A stretch of DNA of 64,000 bases from Azospirillum endophyticum (GCF_016595245.1 NZ_JAENHM010000035.1:32360-96359); one strand, 5' to 3'; numbered from the stretch's first letter, positions 18,928-28,018 are shown. Translations and numbers: made by a program. The notes: generated by a model from the sequence alone, not told the origin.

Positions 18928-20136
18928 ATGCGTACGCTTCTTCTCGCCGGCACCGCCCTGCTGACGCTCGCCGGGACCGTGGTTCCGGCCTCCGCCCAGG
19001 TGTCGGACAACGTCATCCGCATCGGCGTGCTGAACGACCGTTCCGGCATCTACGCCGATCTGGCCGGCGAGGGCTCGGCCGTCGCGGCGCGGATGGCGGC
19101 CGAGGAGTTCGGCAACAAGGTCGCCGGTGCCGCGGTCGAGATCGTCGTCGCCGACCACCAGAACAAGGCCGACATCGCCGCATCGAAGGCGCGCGAATGG
19201 GTCGACACCGGTGGCGTCGATGCCATCGCCGACGTGCCGAACTCCGCTGCGGCGCTGGCGGTGCAGGGCATCACCAAGGAGAAGAAGCGCATCTTCCTGA
19301 TGTCCGGCCCGGGCGCCACGGCGCTGAGCGGCGCGCAGTGCAGCCCCTACGGCTTCCAGTGGACCTACGACAACTACGCCATGGCCGCCGGCACCGGCCG
19401 CGCGCTCTACGAGCAGGGCAAGAAGAAGTGGTTCTTCGTGACCGCCGACTACGCCTTCGGCCAGTCGCTGGAGGAAGAGACCACCAAGATGGTGAAGTCG
19501 CTGGGCGGCACCATCGTGGGCTCCGTGCGCCATCCGCTGGGCACCGCCGACTTCTCGTCCTTCCTGCTGCAGGCGCAGGGGTCGGGGGCGGACGTGATCG
19601 GGCTGGCGAACGCCGGCGGCGATACCGTCAATGCCGTGAAGCAGGCCGCGGAATTCGGCATCACCCAGTCGGGCCAGAGCCTGGCCGGCCTGCTGATGTT
19701 CATCTCCGACGTGAATGCGCTGGGGCTGCAGTCGGCACAGGGGCTGATGCTGACCACCGGCTTCTATTGGGACATGGATGACCAGACCCGCGACTGGTCC
19801 AAGAAGTTCGAAGCAAAGGTCGGCAAGAAGCCGACCATGGTGCAGGCCGGCGTCTACTCGGCGGTGAAGCATTATCTGAAGGCGGTGGAGGCGGCCAAGA
19901 CCGACGACGCCGACAAGGTCGCCGCCAAGATGCGTGAGCTGCCGGTCGAGGACATGTTCGCCAAGAAGGGCAAGATCGCCGCCAACGGCCGGATGTTCCA
20001 CGACATGTATCTGGCCCAGGTGAAGACCCCGGCCGAGTCGAAGGGGGCCTGGGACTATTACAAGATTGTCAAGACCATCCCGGCCGACACCGCCTTCATG
20101 GATCCCAAGCAGAGCGGCTGCGCGCTGGTGAAGTGA
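18928..20136 (+). CDS. Periplasmic branched-chain amino acid-type binding protein
   Basis: This is the substrate-binding subunit of the importer, about 402 residues. The N-terminus MRTLLLAGTALLTLAGTVVP ending in ASAQ is a clear Sec signal peptide with cleavage after ASA. The mature part starts NVIRIGVLNDRSGIYADLAG, the standard beginning of Peripla_BP_6 proteins, and contains KKWFFVTADYAFGQSLEEET near residue 180. GAGGGAGAAA lies 7-10 bases before the ATG. The ligand is not identifiable. The order ATPase-ATPase-binding protein-permease-permease is less common than binding protein first. Confidence 0.87.
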   Translation: MRTLLLAGTALLTLAGTVVPASAQVSDNVIRIGVLNDRSGIYADLAGEGSAVAARMAAEEFGNKVAGAAVEIVVADHQNKADIAASKAREWVDTGGVDAIADVPNSAAALAVQGITKEKKRIFLMSGPGATALSGAQCSPYGFQWTYDNYAMAAGTGRALYEQGKKKWFFVTADYAFGQSLEEETTKMVKSLGGTIVGSVRHPLGTADFSSFLLQAQGSGADVIGLANAGGDTVNAVKQAAEFGITQSGQSLAGLLMFISDVNALGLQSAQGLMLTTGFYWDMDDQTRDWSKKFEAKVGKKPTMVQAGVYSAVKHYLKAVEAAKTDDADKVAAKMRELPVEDMFAKKGKIAANGRMFHDMYLAQVKTPAESKGAWDYYKIVKTIPADTAFMDPKQSGCALVK

Positions 20137-20155
20137 GGGAGGCGTCGGAGTTAGA

Positions 20156-20260
20156 CCCCCACCCTAACCCTCCCCCACTGGGCGGGGGAGGGGATTGGTG
20201 CTTGTGTGGGAGAGCGGCGGCAGTCCCTCCCCCGCCCAGCGGGGGAGGTTAGGTGGGGGC
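20156..20260. repeat. C/G-rich inverted repeat, second subtype
   Basis: About 105 bases with near-mirror ends: CCCCCACCCTAACCCTCCCC on the left, and GGGGGAGG then TTAGGTGGGGG on the right. Internal short palindromes centre on CCCACTGGGCGGG and CCGCCCAGCGGG. It lies inside the transport operon between the binding-protein gene and the first permease gene, so it would be transcribed and could reduce expression of the permeases relative to the binding protein. Confidence 0.85.
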
Positions 20261-20321
20261 ATTCGAAGCCGACAATTCCCACCCAAAAGAACAACGACCA
20301 CGAACCGGGAGAGATGCGGAT

Positions 20322-21209
20322 ATGTTCAGCCTGCTGGGAGTTCCGCCCCAAGTGCTGTTCGGGCAGCTTCTGCTCGGCCTGATCAATGGGTCCTTCTATG
20401 CGCTGCTCAGCCTGGGGCTGGCGGTGATCTTCGGCATGTTGAACGTCATCAACTTCGCCCACGGCGCGCTCTACATGGTCGGCGCCTTCGTGGCGTGGCT
20501 GCTGCTGACCTATGCCGGGGTCGGCTACTGGGGGGCGCTGGTGGTGGCACCGGTGGTGGTCGGGCTGCTCGGCATCGTGCTGGAGAAGACGATGCTGTCG
20601 CGGCTCTACAAGCTCGACCACCTCTACGGCCTGCTGCTGACCTTCGGTCTGGCGCTGATCCTGGAAGGCGCCTTCCGCCACCAGTATGGCGTGTCGGGCC
20701 AACCCTATCCGATCCCCGCGGCCCTCCAGGGCGGGCAGAACCTGGGCTTCATGTTCCTGCCCAACTACCGCGCCTGGGTCGTCGTCGCTTCGCTGACCGT
20801 CTGCTTCGGCACCTGGTTCGCCATCGAGCGGACCAAGCTGGGCGCCTATCTGCGGGCGGCGACGGAGAACCCGACGCTGGTGCAGGCCTTCGGCATCAAC
20901 GTGCCGGTGATGGTGTCGCTGACCTACGGCTTCGGCGTGGCGCTGGCCGGGCTGGCCGGGGTGCTGGCGGCACCGATCTACCAGGTGTCGCCGCTGATGG
21001 GCACCAACCTGATCATCATCGTCTTCGCCGTGGTGGTGATCGGCGGCATGGGCTCGATCCTCGGTGCCATCATCACCGGCCTCGGTCTGGGGTTGCTGGA
21101 GGGGCTGACCAAGGTCTTCTACCCGGAGGCCTCCAACATCGTCGTGTTCGTCGTGATGGCGATCGTCCTTCTCATCAAGCCTGCGGGCCTCTTCGGACGG
21201 GAGCGTTGA
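20322..21209 (+). CDS. livH: Branched-chain amino acid-type ABC permease (LivH)
   Basis: An inner-membrane permease of 295 residues with about eight hydrophobic helices. The family signature NGSFYALLSLGLAVIFGMLN is at about residues 21-40, followed by INFAHGALYMVGAF, and GGMGSILGAIITGLGLGLLE near the C-terminus is the cytoplasmic EAA-like loop contacting the ATPases. The ATG at 20322 is chosen because it directly precedes the first membrane helix. The livM gene follows after 3 bases. Confidence 0.9.
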   Translation: MFSLLGVPPQVLFGQLLLGLINGSFYALLSLGLAVIFGMLNVINFAHGALYMVGAFVAWLLLTYAGVGYWGALVVAPVVVGLLGIVLEKTMLSRLYKLDHLYGLLLTFGLALILEGAFRHQYGVSGQPYPIPAALQGGQNLGFMFLPNYRAWVVVASLTVCFGTWFAIERTKLGAYLRAATENPTLVQAFGINVPVMVSLTYGFGVALAGLAGVLAAPIYQVSPLMGTNLIIIVFAVVVIGGMGSILGAIITGLGLGLLEGLTKVFYPEASNIVVFVVMAIVLLIKPAGLFGRER

Positions 21210-21212
21210 TCC

Positions 21213-22193
21213 ATGAGCGCCGCCAGCAATTCCACCTCCGTCGCCATGCGTGGTCCTTCCCGCGGCTCCACCATGGCCACCACACTGATCGCCGCGGTCC
21301 TGCTGCTGATCGCCGTCGCCGCGCCCTTCGTGCTGTATCCCGTCTTCCTGATGAAGGTGCTGTGCTTCGCGCTGTTCGCCTGCGCCTTCAACCTGCTGAT
21401 CGGTTTCGCCGGCCTGCTCAGCTTCGGCCATGCCGCCTTCTTCGGCGGGGCCGCCTACGTCACCGCGCATGTGGTGAAGGAATGGGGCTGGGCGCCTGAG
21501 TTCGGGCTGCTTGCCGCCACCGTGGTCGCGGCCGGGCTGGGGCTGGTCTTCGGGCTGATCGCCATCCGCCGCCAGGGCATCTACTTCGCCATGATCACGC
21601 TGGCGCTGAGCCAGATGGTGTTCTTCCTGGCGCTCCAGCTTCCCTTCACCCATGGCGAGGACGGCATCCAGGGCGTGCCGCGCGGCACCCTGTTCGGGCT
21701 GTTCGACCTCAGCCAGCCGCTGACCATGTACTACACCGTGCTGGCGATCTTCGTCGCCGGCTTCGCCCTGATCTGGCGCACCGTCCACTCGCCCTTCGGC
21801 CAGGTGCTGAAGGCGATCCGCGAGAACGAGCCGCGCGCCGTCTCGCTCGGCTACCGCACCGACCGCTACAAGCTGGTCGCCTTCGTGCTGTCGGCCTCGC
21901 TGGCAGGACTTGCCGGCGGGACCAAGGCGCTGGTGTTCCAGCTCGCCAGCCTGACCGACGTGACGTGGCAGATGTCGGGCGAGGTGGTGCTGATGACGCT
22001 CTTGGGCGGCATGGGCACTTTGTTCGGCCCGGTGGTGGGTGCCGGGCTGGTGGTGACGCTGGAAAGCTATCTCGCCTCCACCAGCCTGCCGGTGCCGGTG
22101 GTGATCGGCTGCATCTTCGTCGTCTGCGTCCTGGTCTTCCGCCGCGGCATCGTCGGCGAGCTGCTCGCCCGCCTGCCCAGACGGGGGCACTGA
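21213..22193 (+). CDS. livM: Branched-chain amino acid-type ABC permease (LivM)
   Basis: The second permease subunit has 326 residues and about nine or ten hydrophobic segments. NLLIGFAGLLSFGHAAFFGG near residue 60 is the LivM hallmark. IRENEPRAVSLGYRTDRYKL and TLLGGMGTLFGPVVGAGLVV form the later conserved parts. It starts almost directly after livH and ends 28 bases before a strong intrinsic terminator, so it is the last gene of the operon. Confidence 0.9.
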   Translation: MSAASNSTSVAMRGPSRGSTMATTLIAAVLLLIAVAAPFVLYPVFLMKVLCFALFACAFNLLIGFAGLLSFGHAAFFGGAAYVTAHVVKEWGWAPEFGLLAATVVAAGLGLVFGLIAIRRQGIYFAMITLALSQMVFFLALQLPFTHGEDGIQGVPRGTLFGLFDLSQPLTMYYTVLAIFVAGFALIWRTVHSPFGQVLKAIRENEPRAVSLGYRTDRYKLVAFVLSASLAGLAGGTKALVFQLASLTDVTWQMSGEVVLMTLLGGMGTLFGPVVGAGLVVTLESYLASTSLPVPVVIGCIFVVCVLVFRRGIVGELLARLPRRGH

Positions 22194-22221
22194 GCCCGCC
22201 CGTCTTCTCCGCAACTCCCCC

Positions 22222-22256
22222 AGGGGGGACCGGAAGGTCCCCCTCTTTTTCCCTTT
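22222..22256 (+). terminator. Intrinsic terminator after livM
   Basis: A hairpin with GGGGGACC and GGTCCCCC arms and a GGAA loop is followed by CTCTTTTTCCCTTTT. It closes the five-gene transport operon before the sigma-54 activator gene. Confidence 0.88.
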
Positions 22257-22457
22257 TCCAACACTCGTATGGGTTGTCGATCACGGAAATGCGGATGGCG
22301 TGGGTGGAGGATGTAGAGAACAGGTCCGGGTTGCCTTCTTAAAAAGCCTCCCGACACGGCGTGCCGCCAAGGTCTGGTCTGATGAACGGGTGCGGATCGA
22401 CTCCGCGCACCCGACCGATCCTGTGCGCCTTCCCTTTAATCCGACGGATGGGCTACT

Positions 22458-23990
22458 ATGTTGACCTCTGATATCGTTGGCAAATTGCGCTGCACCGCAG
22501 CAGGCTCCGCCGCTGGCATCGCGAGGGGCCTCGACACCGGGACGACGAAGATCGGACCCGTTTGGGAGGGTGACGTGGGCGACACCGTCGATTTCGAAGC
22601 GTTGCGCCAGCGGGCGGTCCACTCCCTGTTCGAGCATCTGGAATCCATGTGCGTCGGCGCCGTCGCCGTCGACCACAACGCCCGCATCGCCTGGATGGAC
22701 GAGAAGTACAAGGCGCTGCTGGGCGTCCCCGGCGATCCGCGCGGCCGGCCGGTGGAGGAGGTCATCCCCAACAGCCAGCTGCGCCGGGTCATCGACAGCG
22801 GCCAGCCCCAACCGCTGGACATCATGGAGTTCGACGACCGGTCCTTCGTGGTGACGCGGATGCCGCTGTTCGGCATAGACGGCTCGATCATCGGCGCCAT
22901 CGGCTTCGTACTGTTCGACCGCGCCGAATATCTCCGGCCGCTGGTCCGCAAATACGAGAAGATGCAGGAGGAACTGGCCCGGACCCAGCAGGAGCTGGCG
23001 CATGAGCGCCGCGCCAAATACTCCTTCTCGCAGTTCCTCGGCGCCAGCGAATCGATCCGTGAGATCAAGCGGCTGGGCCGTCGCGCCGCGCAGATGGACT
23101 CGACCGTCCTTCTGCTGGGCGAAACCGGGACGGGCAAGGAGTTGCTGGCCCAGGCCATCCATTCCGCCAGTCCGCGGGCGTCCAAGCCCTTCGTCGGCGT
23201 CAATGTCGCCGCCATCCCCGAAACCCTGCTGGAGGCGGAGTTCTTCGGCGTCGCCCCCGGCGCCTATACCGGCGCCGACCGTCGCCACCGCGAAGGCAAG
23301 TTCCAGCTCGCCAATGGCGGCACCCTGTTCCTGGACGAGATCGGCGACATGCCGCTGCCGGTGCAGGCCAAGCTTCTGCGTGTGCTGCAGGAACGGGAGA
23401 TCGAACCGCTCGGCTCCAACAAGGTGGTGCGGGTCGACGTGCGCATCATCGCCGCCACCAGCCGCGACCTCCATGCCCTGGTGCGCGAGAAGCAGTTCCG
23501 CGCCGACCTCTATTACCGGCTGAACGTGGTGCCGATCACCCTGCCGCCGCTGCGCGACCGGCCGGAGGACATCGAGAGCATCGCCGACCGCATCCTGGAG
23601 CAGCTGGCGATCCAGCAGGGCACCCCGCCGCGCGAGCTTCTGGAATCGGCGGTCCAGGTGCTGCGCGACTATGACTGGCCCGGCAATGTGCGCGAGCTTT
23701 ACAACACGCTGGAACGGGTGGTGGCGCTGACCGACGCGCCGATCCTGACCGCACCCCACATCCGCAGCGTGCTCCCCGGCATGCAACATCCGGCCGGCGC
23801 ATCCGTGCTGCCGCTGGCGGCGGGGGCGCGGCCGTTGCAGGAGGTGCTGCACGCCGCCGAACGCCATGCCATCGCCGCCGCGCTGGAGGAGGCCAACGGC
23901 GTCAAGGCGCGGGCCGCGAAGCTGCTGGGCATCTCGCGCGCCTCGCTGTACGAACGCATGGTGACGCTGGGGCTGGGGGCGACACAATAG
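22458..23990 (+). CDS. PAS-domain sigma-54-dependent transcriptional activator
   Basis: This is an enhancer-binding protein of up to 510 residues. A PAS-like sensor covers about residues 55-150 (MCVGAVAVDHNARIAWMDEK), followed by a short coiled coil. The AAA+ domain has GETGTGKE (Walker A), GAYTGAD (the sigma-54 contact loop, a Tyr form of GAFTGA) and GGTLFLDEIG (Walker B). A C-terminal Fis-type helix-turn-helix contains ARAAKLLGISRASLYERM. It has no receiver domain, so a ligand is probably sensed by PAS. A GTG at 22575, four bases after GGGAGGG, may be the true start. It most likely activates the upstream livGF operon. Confidence 0.9.
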   Translation: MLTSDIVGKLRCTAAGSAAGIARGLDTGTTKIGPVWEGDVGDTVDFEALRQRAVHSLFEHLESMCVGAVAVDHNARIAWMDEKYKALLGVPGDPRGRPVEEVIPNSQLRRVIDSGQPQPLDIMEFDDRSFVVTRMPLFGIDGSIIGAIGFVLFDRAEYLRPLVRKYEKMQEELARTQQELAHERRAKYSFSQFLGASESIREIKRLGRRAAQMDSTVLLLGETGTGKELLAQAIHSASPRASKPFVGVNVAAIPETLLEAEFFGVAPGAYTGADRRHREGKFQLANGGTLFLDEIGDMPLPVQAKLLRVLQEREIEPLGSNKVVRVDVRIIAATSRDLHALVREKQFRADLYYRLNVVPITLPPLRDRPEDIESIADRILEQLAIQQGTPPRELLESAVQVLRDYDWPGNVRELYNTLERVVALTDAPILTAPHIRSVLPGMQHPAGASVLPLAAGARPLQEVLHAAERHAIAAALEEANGVKARAAKLLGISRASLYERMVTLGLGATQ

Positions 23991-24017
23991 GCGCGGCCAT
24001 CGACCTCCGGCCACAAA

Positions 24018-24032
24018 TTTCGTATCACGAAA
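24018..24032. promoter_or_regulatory. Perfect palindrome upstream of the IclR gene
   Basis: TTTCGT-ATC-ACGAAA is a perfect inverted repeat in AT-rich DNA 73 bases upstream of an IclR-family gene. Its size and composition resemble IclR-type operators, so autoregulation is the simplest reading. Confidence 0.55.
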
Positions 24033-24104
24033 TAGCGTTCCATTGACGCGCCATCCGGCGGCTGGCAGGATCGCCCCCGCGGTTTCCTGTGGGAGGGTCG
24101 GGGC

Positions 24105-24917
24105 ATGCGCAGGCGGGAAGAGGCTCTGGTCGCCGACGATCTGGCGGAGGACGAGAAGGACCCGCGCTTCGTCACCGCGCTGGCGCGCGGTTTGGAACTG
24201 CTGCGCGCCTTCCGCCGCAACGAAGCGATGCTCGGCAATCTGGAACTGGCGCAGCGCACCGGCCTGCCCAAGCCGACGGTGTCGCGGCTGACCTACACGC
24301 TGGCGAAGCTGGGCTATCTCGTCTACGACCAGAGCACCGGCAAATACCGGCTCGGCACTTCGGTGCTGGCGCTGGGTTATGCCAGCCTGTCGGGCATGGG
24401 CATCCGGCAGGTCGCCCGGCCGTTGATGCAGGAACTGGCCGACCAGACCGGGCTTGCCGTGGCGTTGGGCGGGCGCGACCGGCTGAGCATGATCTATCTG
24501 GAATGCTGCAAGGCGACCGGGCCGATCACCCTGTCGCTGGATGTCGGGTCCCATATCAAGCTGTCGACCACCGCCATGGGCCGCGCCTATCTGGCGGCAC
24601 TGCCGGAGGCGGAGCGCGCGCCGCTGATGGCGAAGCTGGAGGAGCATGAGGGGGAGCGTTGGCCGGAGATCCGCGACGGCATCCTCCAGGCCATCGAGGA
24701 TTACCGGACGCGCGGCTATTGCCGCTCCCTCGGTGCCTGGAAATCGGAGGTGCATGCCGTCGGCGTCCCCTTCGTGCCGCGCGACGGCTCGCAGGTGCTC
24801 GCCTTCAACTGCGGCGGGCCGGCCTTCATGGTCGATCTGAAGACGCTGGAGGAGGAGTATGCGCCGCGGCTGGTGGCGATGGTCCGGCGGATCGACGCGA
24901 CCCTGTTCAACGGGTGA
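24105..24917 (+). CDS. IclR-family transcriptional regulator
   Basis: A 270-residue regulator with an N-terminal winged helix (about residues 25-85, with NLELAQRTGLPKPTVSRLTY as the recognition region and STGKYRLGTSVLALG as the wing). The C-terminal IclR effector domain covers about 100-265 (SHIKLSTTAMGRAYLAALPE and VGVPFVPRDGSQVLAFN). The ATG at 24105 follows GTCGGGGC, a weak ribosome binding site. It may control the flanking transport genes in addition to itself. No degradative operon adjoins it, so its ligand is unknown. Confidence 0.88.
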   Translation: MRRREEALVADDLAEDEKDPRFVTALARGLELLRAFRRNEAMLGNLELAQRTGLPKPTVSRLTYTLAKLGYLVYDQSTGKYRLGTSVLALGYASLSGMGIRQVARPLMQELADQTGLAVALGGRDRLSMIYLECCKATGPITLSLDVGSHIKLSTTAMGRAYLAALPEAERAPLMAKLEEHEGERWPEIRDGILQAIEDYRTRGYCRSLGAWKSEVHAVGVPFVPRDGSQVLAFNCGGPAFMVDLKTLEEEYAPRLVAMVRRIDATLFNG

Positions 24918-25097
24918 GGGGACGGACAAATCGGTCCCCTCTCCGCGTCGATTGGTTTTGCCTATCGAGGCACTCTGAAAAAACGATTGGACGGATCAGG
25001 CAGTTAAGTCCATTCTTTGAATCGTTCCAGACAGGAGTCCCGATCCGGGGCATCCTGTTCCGGCCGGCCATCCGTTCGGTGCCAAGGATGGCCGGCC
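24916..25097. other. Intergenic region with two hairpins after the IclR gene
   Basis: A hairpin with GAGGGGAC and GTCCCCTC arms (24916-24941) overlaps the stop region of the IclR gene but has no T-tract. A second stem, GGCCGGCCATCC against GGATGGCCGGCC with a 12-base loop, lies at 25062-25097. I see no supported gene on either strand between the IclR gene and the antisense chemoreceptor remnant. Confidence 0.5.
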
Positions 25098-25200
25098 TCC
25101 CGGAAGGGCGGAGACTTCGGGGATGTGCGGGCACGTTCAATCCAACGCCCCGCGCTCTCCTCCCTTCCGGTCCTGGCCTTTCAACCGCCGGCGCGTGGTG

Positions 25201-25419
25201 TCAGGCGCTGACGCCGGCGATGCCGTTGGAGGGCTCGTTCCCCTGGGTGATGGTCCGGCCGATGTTGTGGGCTGCGGTCGCGTTCCCGGCGGTCTGGGGC
25301 TGGATTTCCGTGATCCGGGTGGAGATGTCCTCGGTCGCTTCGGCGGTCTGGTTGGCAAGCTGCCAGACCTCGTTCCCCATTTCCCGTTTTGCGGTCGGGA
25401 ACCCTTCCTGCCGGACGAC
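25201..25419 (-). pseudogene. Remnant of a methyl-accepting chemotaxis protein
   Basis: On the minus strand a short frame encodes GNEVWQLANQTAEATEDIST and, ten residues later, GNATAAHNIGRTITQGNEPS before a stop at 25201. This matches the MCP signalling hairpin, where homologues read roughly EVKNLANQTAKATEDI, then IGGTI, then VNEIS and AIA. No start, sensor or membrane domain is attached, and the frame stops just after the hairpin tip. It is best read as a decayed or truncated chemoreceptor fragment of about 60-70 codons. Confidence 0.65.
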
Positions 25420-25461
25420 CGTTTTCGGGATGCGGCTGGATTCCGGCATGGGAGACGAAGC

Positions 25462-26124
25462 TTGGCAGGCGGCTTGACGGACTGGCTGGTGCAGGTGATG
25501 CACAACCTCCACTATGTCGGAATTTTCTTTCTCGTCGCGCTGGCGCGGGTTTTTCCGCCATTGCCGGCCGAATCCGTGATCCCGCTCGCCGGAATCGGCG
25601 CGGCGACGGGGGAGTTCACCCTGTTCGGAGTCGCCATCGCCGGCGGGCTCGGCTCCCTGGCCGGGCAGCTGGTATGGTTCCTGCCCAGCCGGCTGATGGG
25701 GCGCGACCGCCTGGAAGCCTTCCTGAAGAAATACGGACCCTGGCTGACGATCAACCCGAAGAAGGTGCGGCAGAGCACCGACTGGTTCGCCAAGCGCGGC
25801 GGGCTGGCCGTGCTGTTCTCGCAACCGGTGCCGGGGGTACGGACTCTGATCTCGATCCCGGCCGGCGCCTGCCGGATGTCGATCCTGAACTACGCGCTGG
25901 CCTCGGGCATCGGGTCGGTGCTGTGGACGCTGCTGCTGGCCTGGACCGGCTATATGCTGTCCACCTGGCCCTTCGCCCACCGGCTGGTCGGCTATTTCAC
26001 CATCGGTCTGCTGGTGGTGCTGGTCGGGCTGTATCTGTGGCGGCTGACCAAGCAGCTGCATTTGCTGCGCAAGGGCGGCGTTAATCCGGAGGCGCCGACC
26101 GTCACGCCGTCACCGGGCTGCTGA
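25462..26124 (+). CDS. DedA-family inner-membrane protein
   Basis: DedA (SNARE-associated/VTT) proteins act in lipid-carrier flipping and membrane homeostasis. This protein has about 220 residues, with ARVFPPLPAESVIPLAGIGA near residue 30, SRLMGRDRLEAFLKKYG, and the family motif FSQPVPGVRTLISIPAGACR near residue 125, plus four or so membrane segments. The start is probably the TTG at 25462, since GGAG lies 7 bases upstream and the longer frame runs antisense through the chemoreceptor remnant. It stands alone. Confidence 0.85.
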   Translation: MAGGLTDWLVQVMHNLHYVGIFFLVALARVFPPLPAESVIPLAGIGAATGEFTLFGVAIAGGLGSLAGQLVWFLPSRLMGRDRLEAFLKKYGPWLTINPKKVRQSTDWFAKRGGLAVLFSQPVPGVRTLISIPAGACRMSILNYALASGIGSVLWTLLLAWTGYMLSTWPFAHRLVGYFTIGLLVVLVGLYLWRLTKQLHLLRKGGVNPEAPTVTPSPGC

Positions 26125-26159
26125 GGACCGGCTGCCGAAGGCCGGCTGTCGAACCGCGA

Positions 26160-26813
26160 TCAGGCCGTCGCCATCCCGACGATGCCGGTGGCGGCCATGC
26201 CCAGGGCCCACAGGCCGAACAGGCCGAGCGCCACGCCGGTGCAGTGGTTCAGCATGGCCAGCCCGCGGTCGGAGATGCGGTGGCGAACGGCGGCCACCCC
26301 CATCGCCAGCGTCATCCACCACAGGGACGAGCCGATGAAGACGCCCAGCACCAGGGTCGAGGCCTCCAGCCGGTCCAGCGTGCCGCCCAGGCCGAACCCG
26401 GCGAAGATGGCGATGAAGGCCATGATGGTCGCCGGGTTGGTCAGGGTCAGCGAGAGGCCGGTCATGAAGCCGGTGAACCAGGATTTGCTGTCGGGAGCCG
26501 TGGCGGCCTCCCGCTCGTCGGCGTCGGGATGCTGGCGGAAGGTGCGGACCGCCACCACGAGCAGGAAGATGCCGCCGACCAGCTGGAAGGCGATCTCGTG
26601 CCCGCGCAGGAAGCTGAGCGCCGCCGACACGCCGAAGGCGGCGATGGCGCCGTAGAAGGTGTCGGCCACGGCAGCGCCGAAGCCGGTGAAGAAGCCCATC
26701 AGGGGCCCGTGCCGCAGGGTGCGGCGGATGCACAGCAGACCGATCGGTCCGACGGGTGCGGCGATGGCGAATCCAAGAACGATTCCCTGCAAGAGCACCC
26801 AGACTTCGTCCAC
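26160..26813 (-). CDS. LysE/RhtB-family amino acid exporter
   Basis: A small membrane exporter of 217 residues with about six hydrophobic segments. The N-terminal signature GFAIAAPVGPIGLLCIRRTL and the central GLSLTLTNPATIMAFIAIFA are diagnostic of the LysE family. The GTG at 26813 is preferred as start because GGGAGGCGAC lies just upstream and homologues begin at this point. It is convergent with the dedA-type gene. The exported amino acid cannot be told from the sequence. Confidence 0.86.
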   Translation of the reverse strand: MDEVWVLLQGIVLGFAIAAPVGPIGLLCIRRTLRHGPLMGFFTGFGAAVADTFYGAIAAFGVSAALSFLRGHEIAFQLVGGIFLLVVAVRTFRQHPDADEREAATAPDSKSWFTGFMTGLSLTLTNPATIMAFIAIFAGFGLGGTLDRLEASTLVLGVFIGSSLWWMTLAMGVAAVRHRISDRGLAMLNHCTGVALGLFGLWALGMAATGIVGMATA

Positions 26814-27031
26814 CGAGCGTCGCCTCCCGAGTTTCCCGTGGCCGGTCGTGCCGGTTTGCCGCGACCGGTTTGCCGCAACGACCATCGGCGGGGGTGATAA
26901 ACGCCCCCGTCCCCGTCGTCAACCGGGGGCGCCCCGATTTGCTCCATCGTCTGGTCCGCTTTCCCTGTTGTGTGAAATGATGGCGCGGTTATCCTTTGGG
27001 TCAAGTTTCCGCAGTCGGGAGTGGGTGGGAC

Positions 27032-28018
27032 ATGAAGACGCGTATTCTTGCAGCCATGCTGGCGATGACCGCGGCCGGGGCCATCGGCGCCCCGGCTTTG
27101 GCCGACGAGTTCTCGCCGGCCGTGGTGTTCGACCAGGGCGGCAAGTTCGACAAGTCCTTCAACGAGGCGGCCTACAACGGCGCCGAGCGGTTCAAGAAGG
27201 AAACCGGCACCGCCTACCGCGAGTTCGAGATCACCAACGAGGGCCAGCGCGAACAGGCCATGCGCACGCTGGTCCGCCGCGGCGCCTCGGTCATCGTCGC
27301 CGTCGGTTTCTCCCAGACCGCGGCGGTGGACAAGGTTGCGAAGGAATCGCCCAAGACCAAGTTCTGCCTGATCGACGACAAGCTGGACGCCCCCAACGTG
27401 CAGTCCGTGACCTTCAAGGAGGAGGAGGGCTCCTTCCTGGTCGGCATGGCGGCGGCGCTGGCCTCGAAGACGGCCAAGGTCGGCTTCGTCGGCGGCATGG
27501 ACATCCCGCTGATCCGCAACTTCCTGACCGGCTACGAGCAGGGCGTGAAGCATGTCGCGGCGGGCGACGAGGTGTTCGTCAACATGACCGGCACGACGCC
27601 GGCCGCCTGGAACGATCCCGGCCGCGGGGCGGAGCTGGCGAAGAGCCAGTTCGCGCGCGGCGCCGACGTCGTCTTCGCCGCGGCGGGCGCCACCGGCCTC
27701 GGCGTGCTGCAGGCGGCGGCCGATGCCGGCAAGCTGTCCATCGGCGTCGACAGCAACCAGAACCACGTCCATCCCGGCAGCGTCCTGACCTCGATGGTCA
27801 AGCGGGTCGACGTCGTCGTCTACGACTGCATGAAGTCGGCGAAGGACGGCAGCTGGAAGCCCGGCCACCGCGTCGTCGGGCTGAAGGAGGATGGCGTCGG
27901 CTATGCCCTGGACGACAACAACCGCAAGCTGATCGCGCCGGAGATGGAAGCGAAGCTGGAAGAGGCCAAGAAGCAGATCATCGCCGGCTCGCTGGCGGTC
28001 AAGCCGTATCAGCCCTGA
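27032..28018 (+). CDS. BMP-family ABC transporter substrate-binding protein
   Basis: This is a basic-membrane-protein (PnrA/Med-like) binding protein of 328 residues; many relatives bind nucleosides. A Sec signal peptide (MKTRILAAMLAMTAAGAIGA, cleavage after ALA) is followed by SPAVVFDQGGKFDKSFNEAA, the typical BMP beginning. KVGFVGGMDIPLIRNFLTGY and DVVFAAAGATGLGVLQAA are also typical. GGGTGGGAC precedes the ATG. The next gene, 26 bases after the stop, is the matching double ATPase, but no permease genes accompany them. Confidence 0.9.
   Translation: MKTRILAAMLAMTAAGAIGAPALADEFSPAVVFDQGGKFDKSFNEAAYNGAERFKKETGTAYREFEITNEGQREQAMRTLVRRGASVIVAVGFSQTAAVDKVAKESPKTKFCLIDDKLDAPNVQSVTFKEEEGSFLVGMAAALASKTAKVGFVGGMDIPLIRNFLTGYEQGVKHVAAGDEVFVNMTGTTPAAWNDPGRGAELAKSQFARGADVVFAAAGATGLGVLQAAADAGKLSIGVDSNQNHVHPGSVLTSMVKRVDVVVYDCMKSAKDGSWKPGHRVVGLKEDGVGYALDDNNRKLIAPEMEAKLEEAKKQIIAGSLAVKPYQP

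Noticed and set aside
20151..22214. A 687-codon frame antisense to the livH-livM genes
   Set aside because: Low-complexity His/Gln/Asp composition with no domain; the opposite strand carries two clear permease genes.
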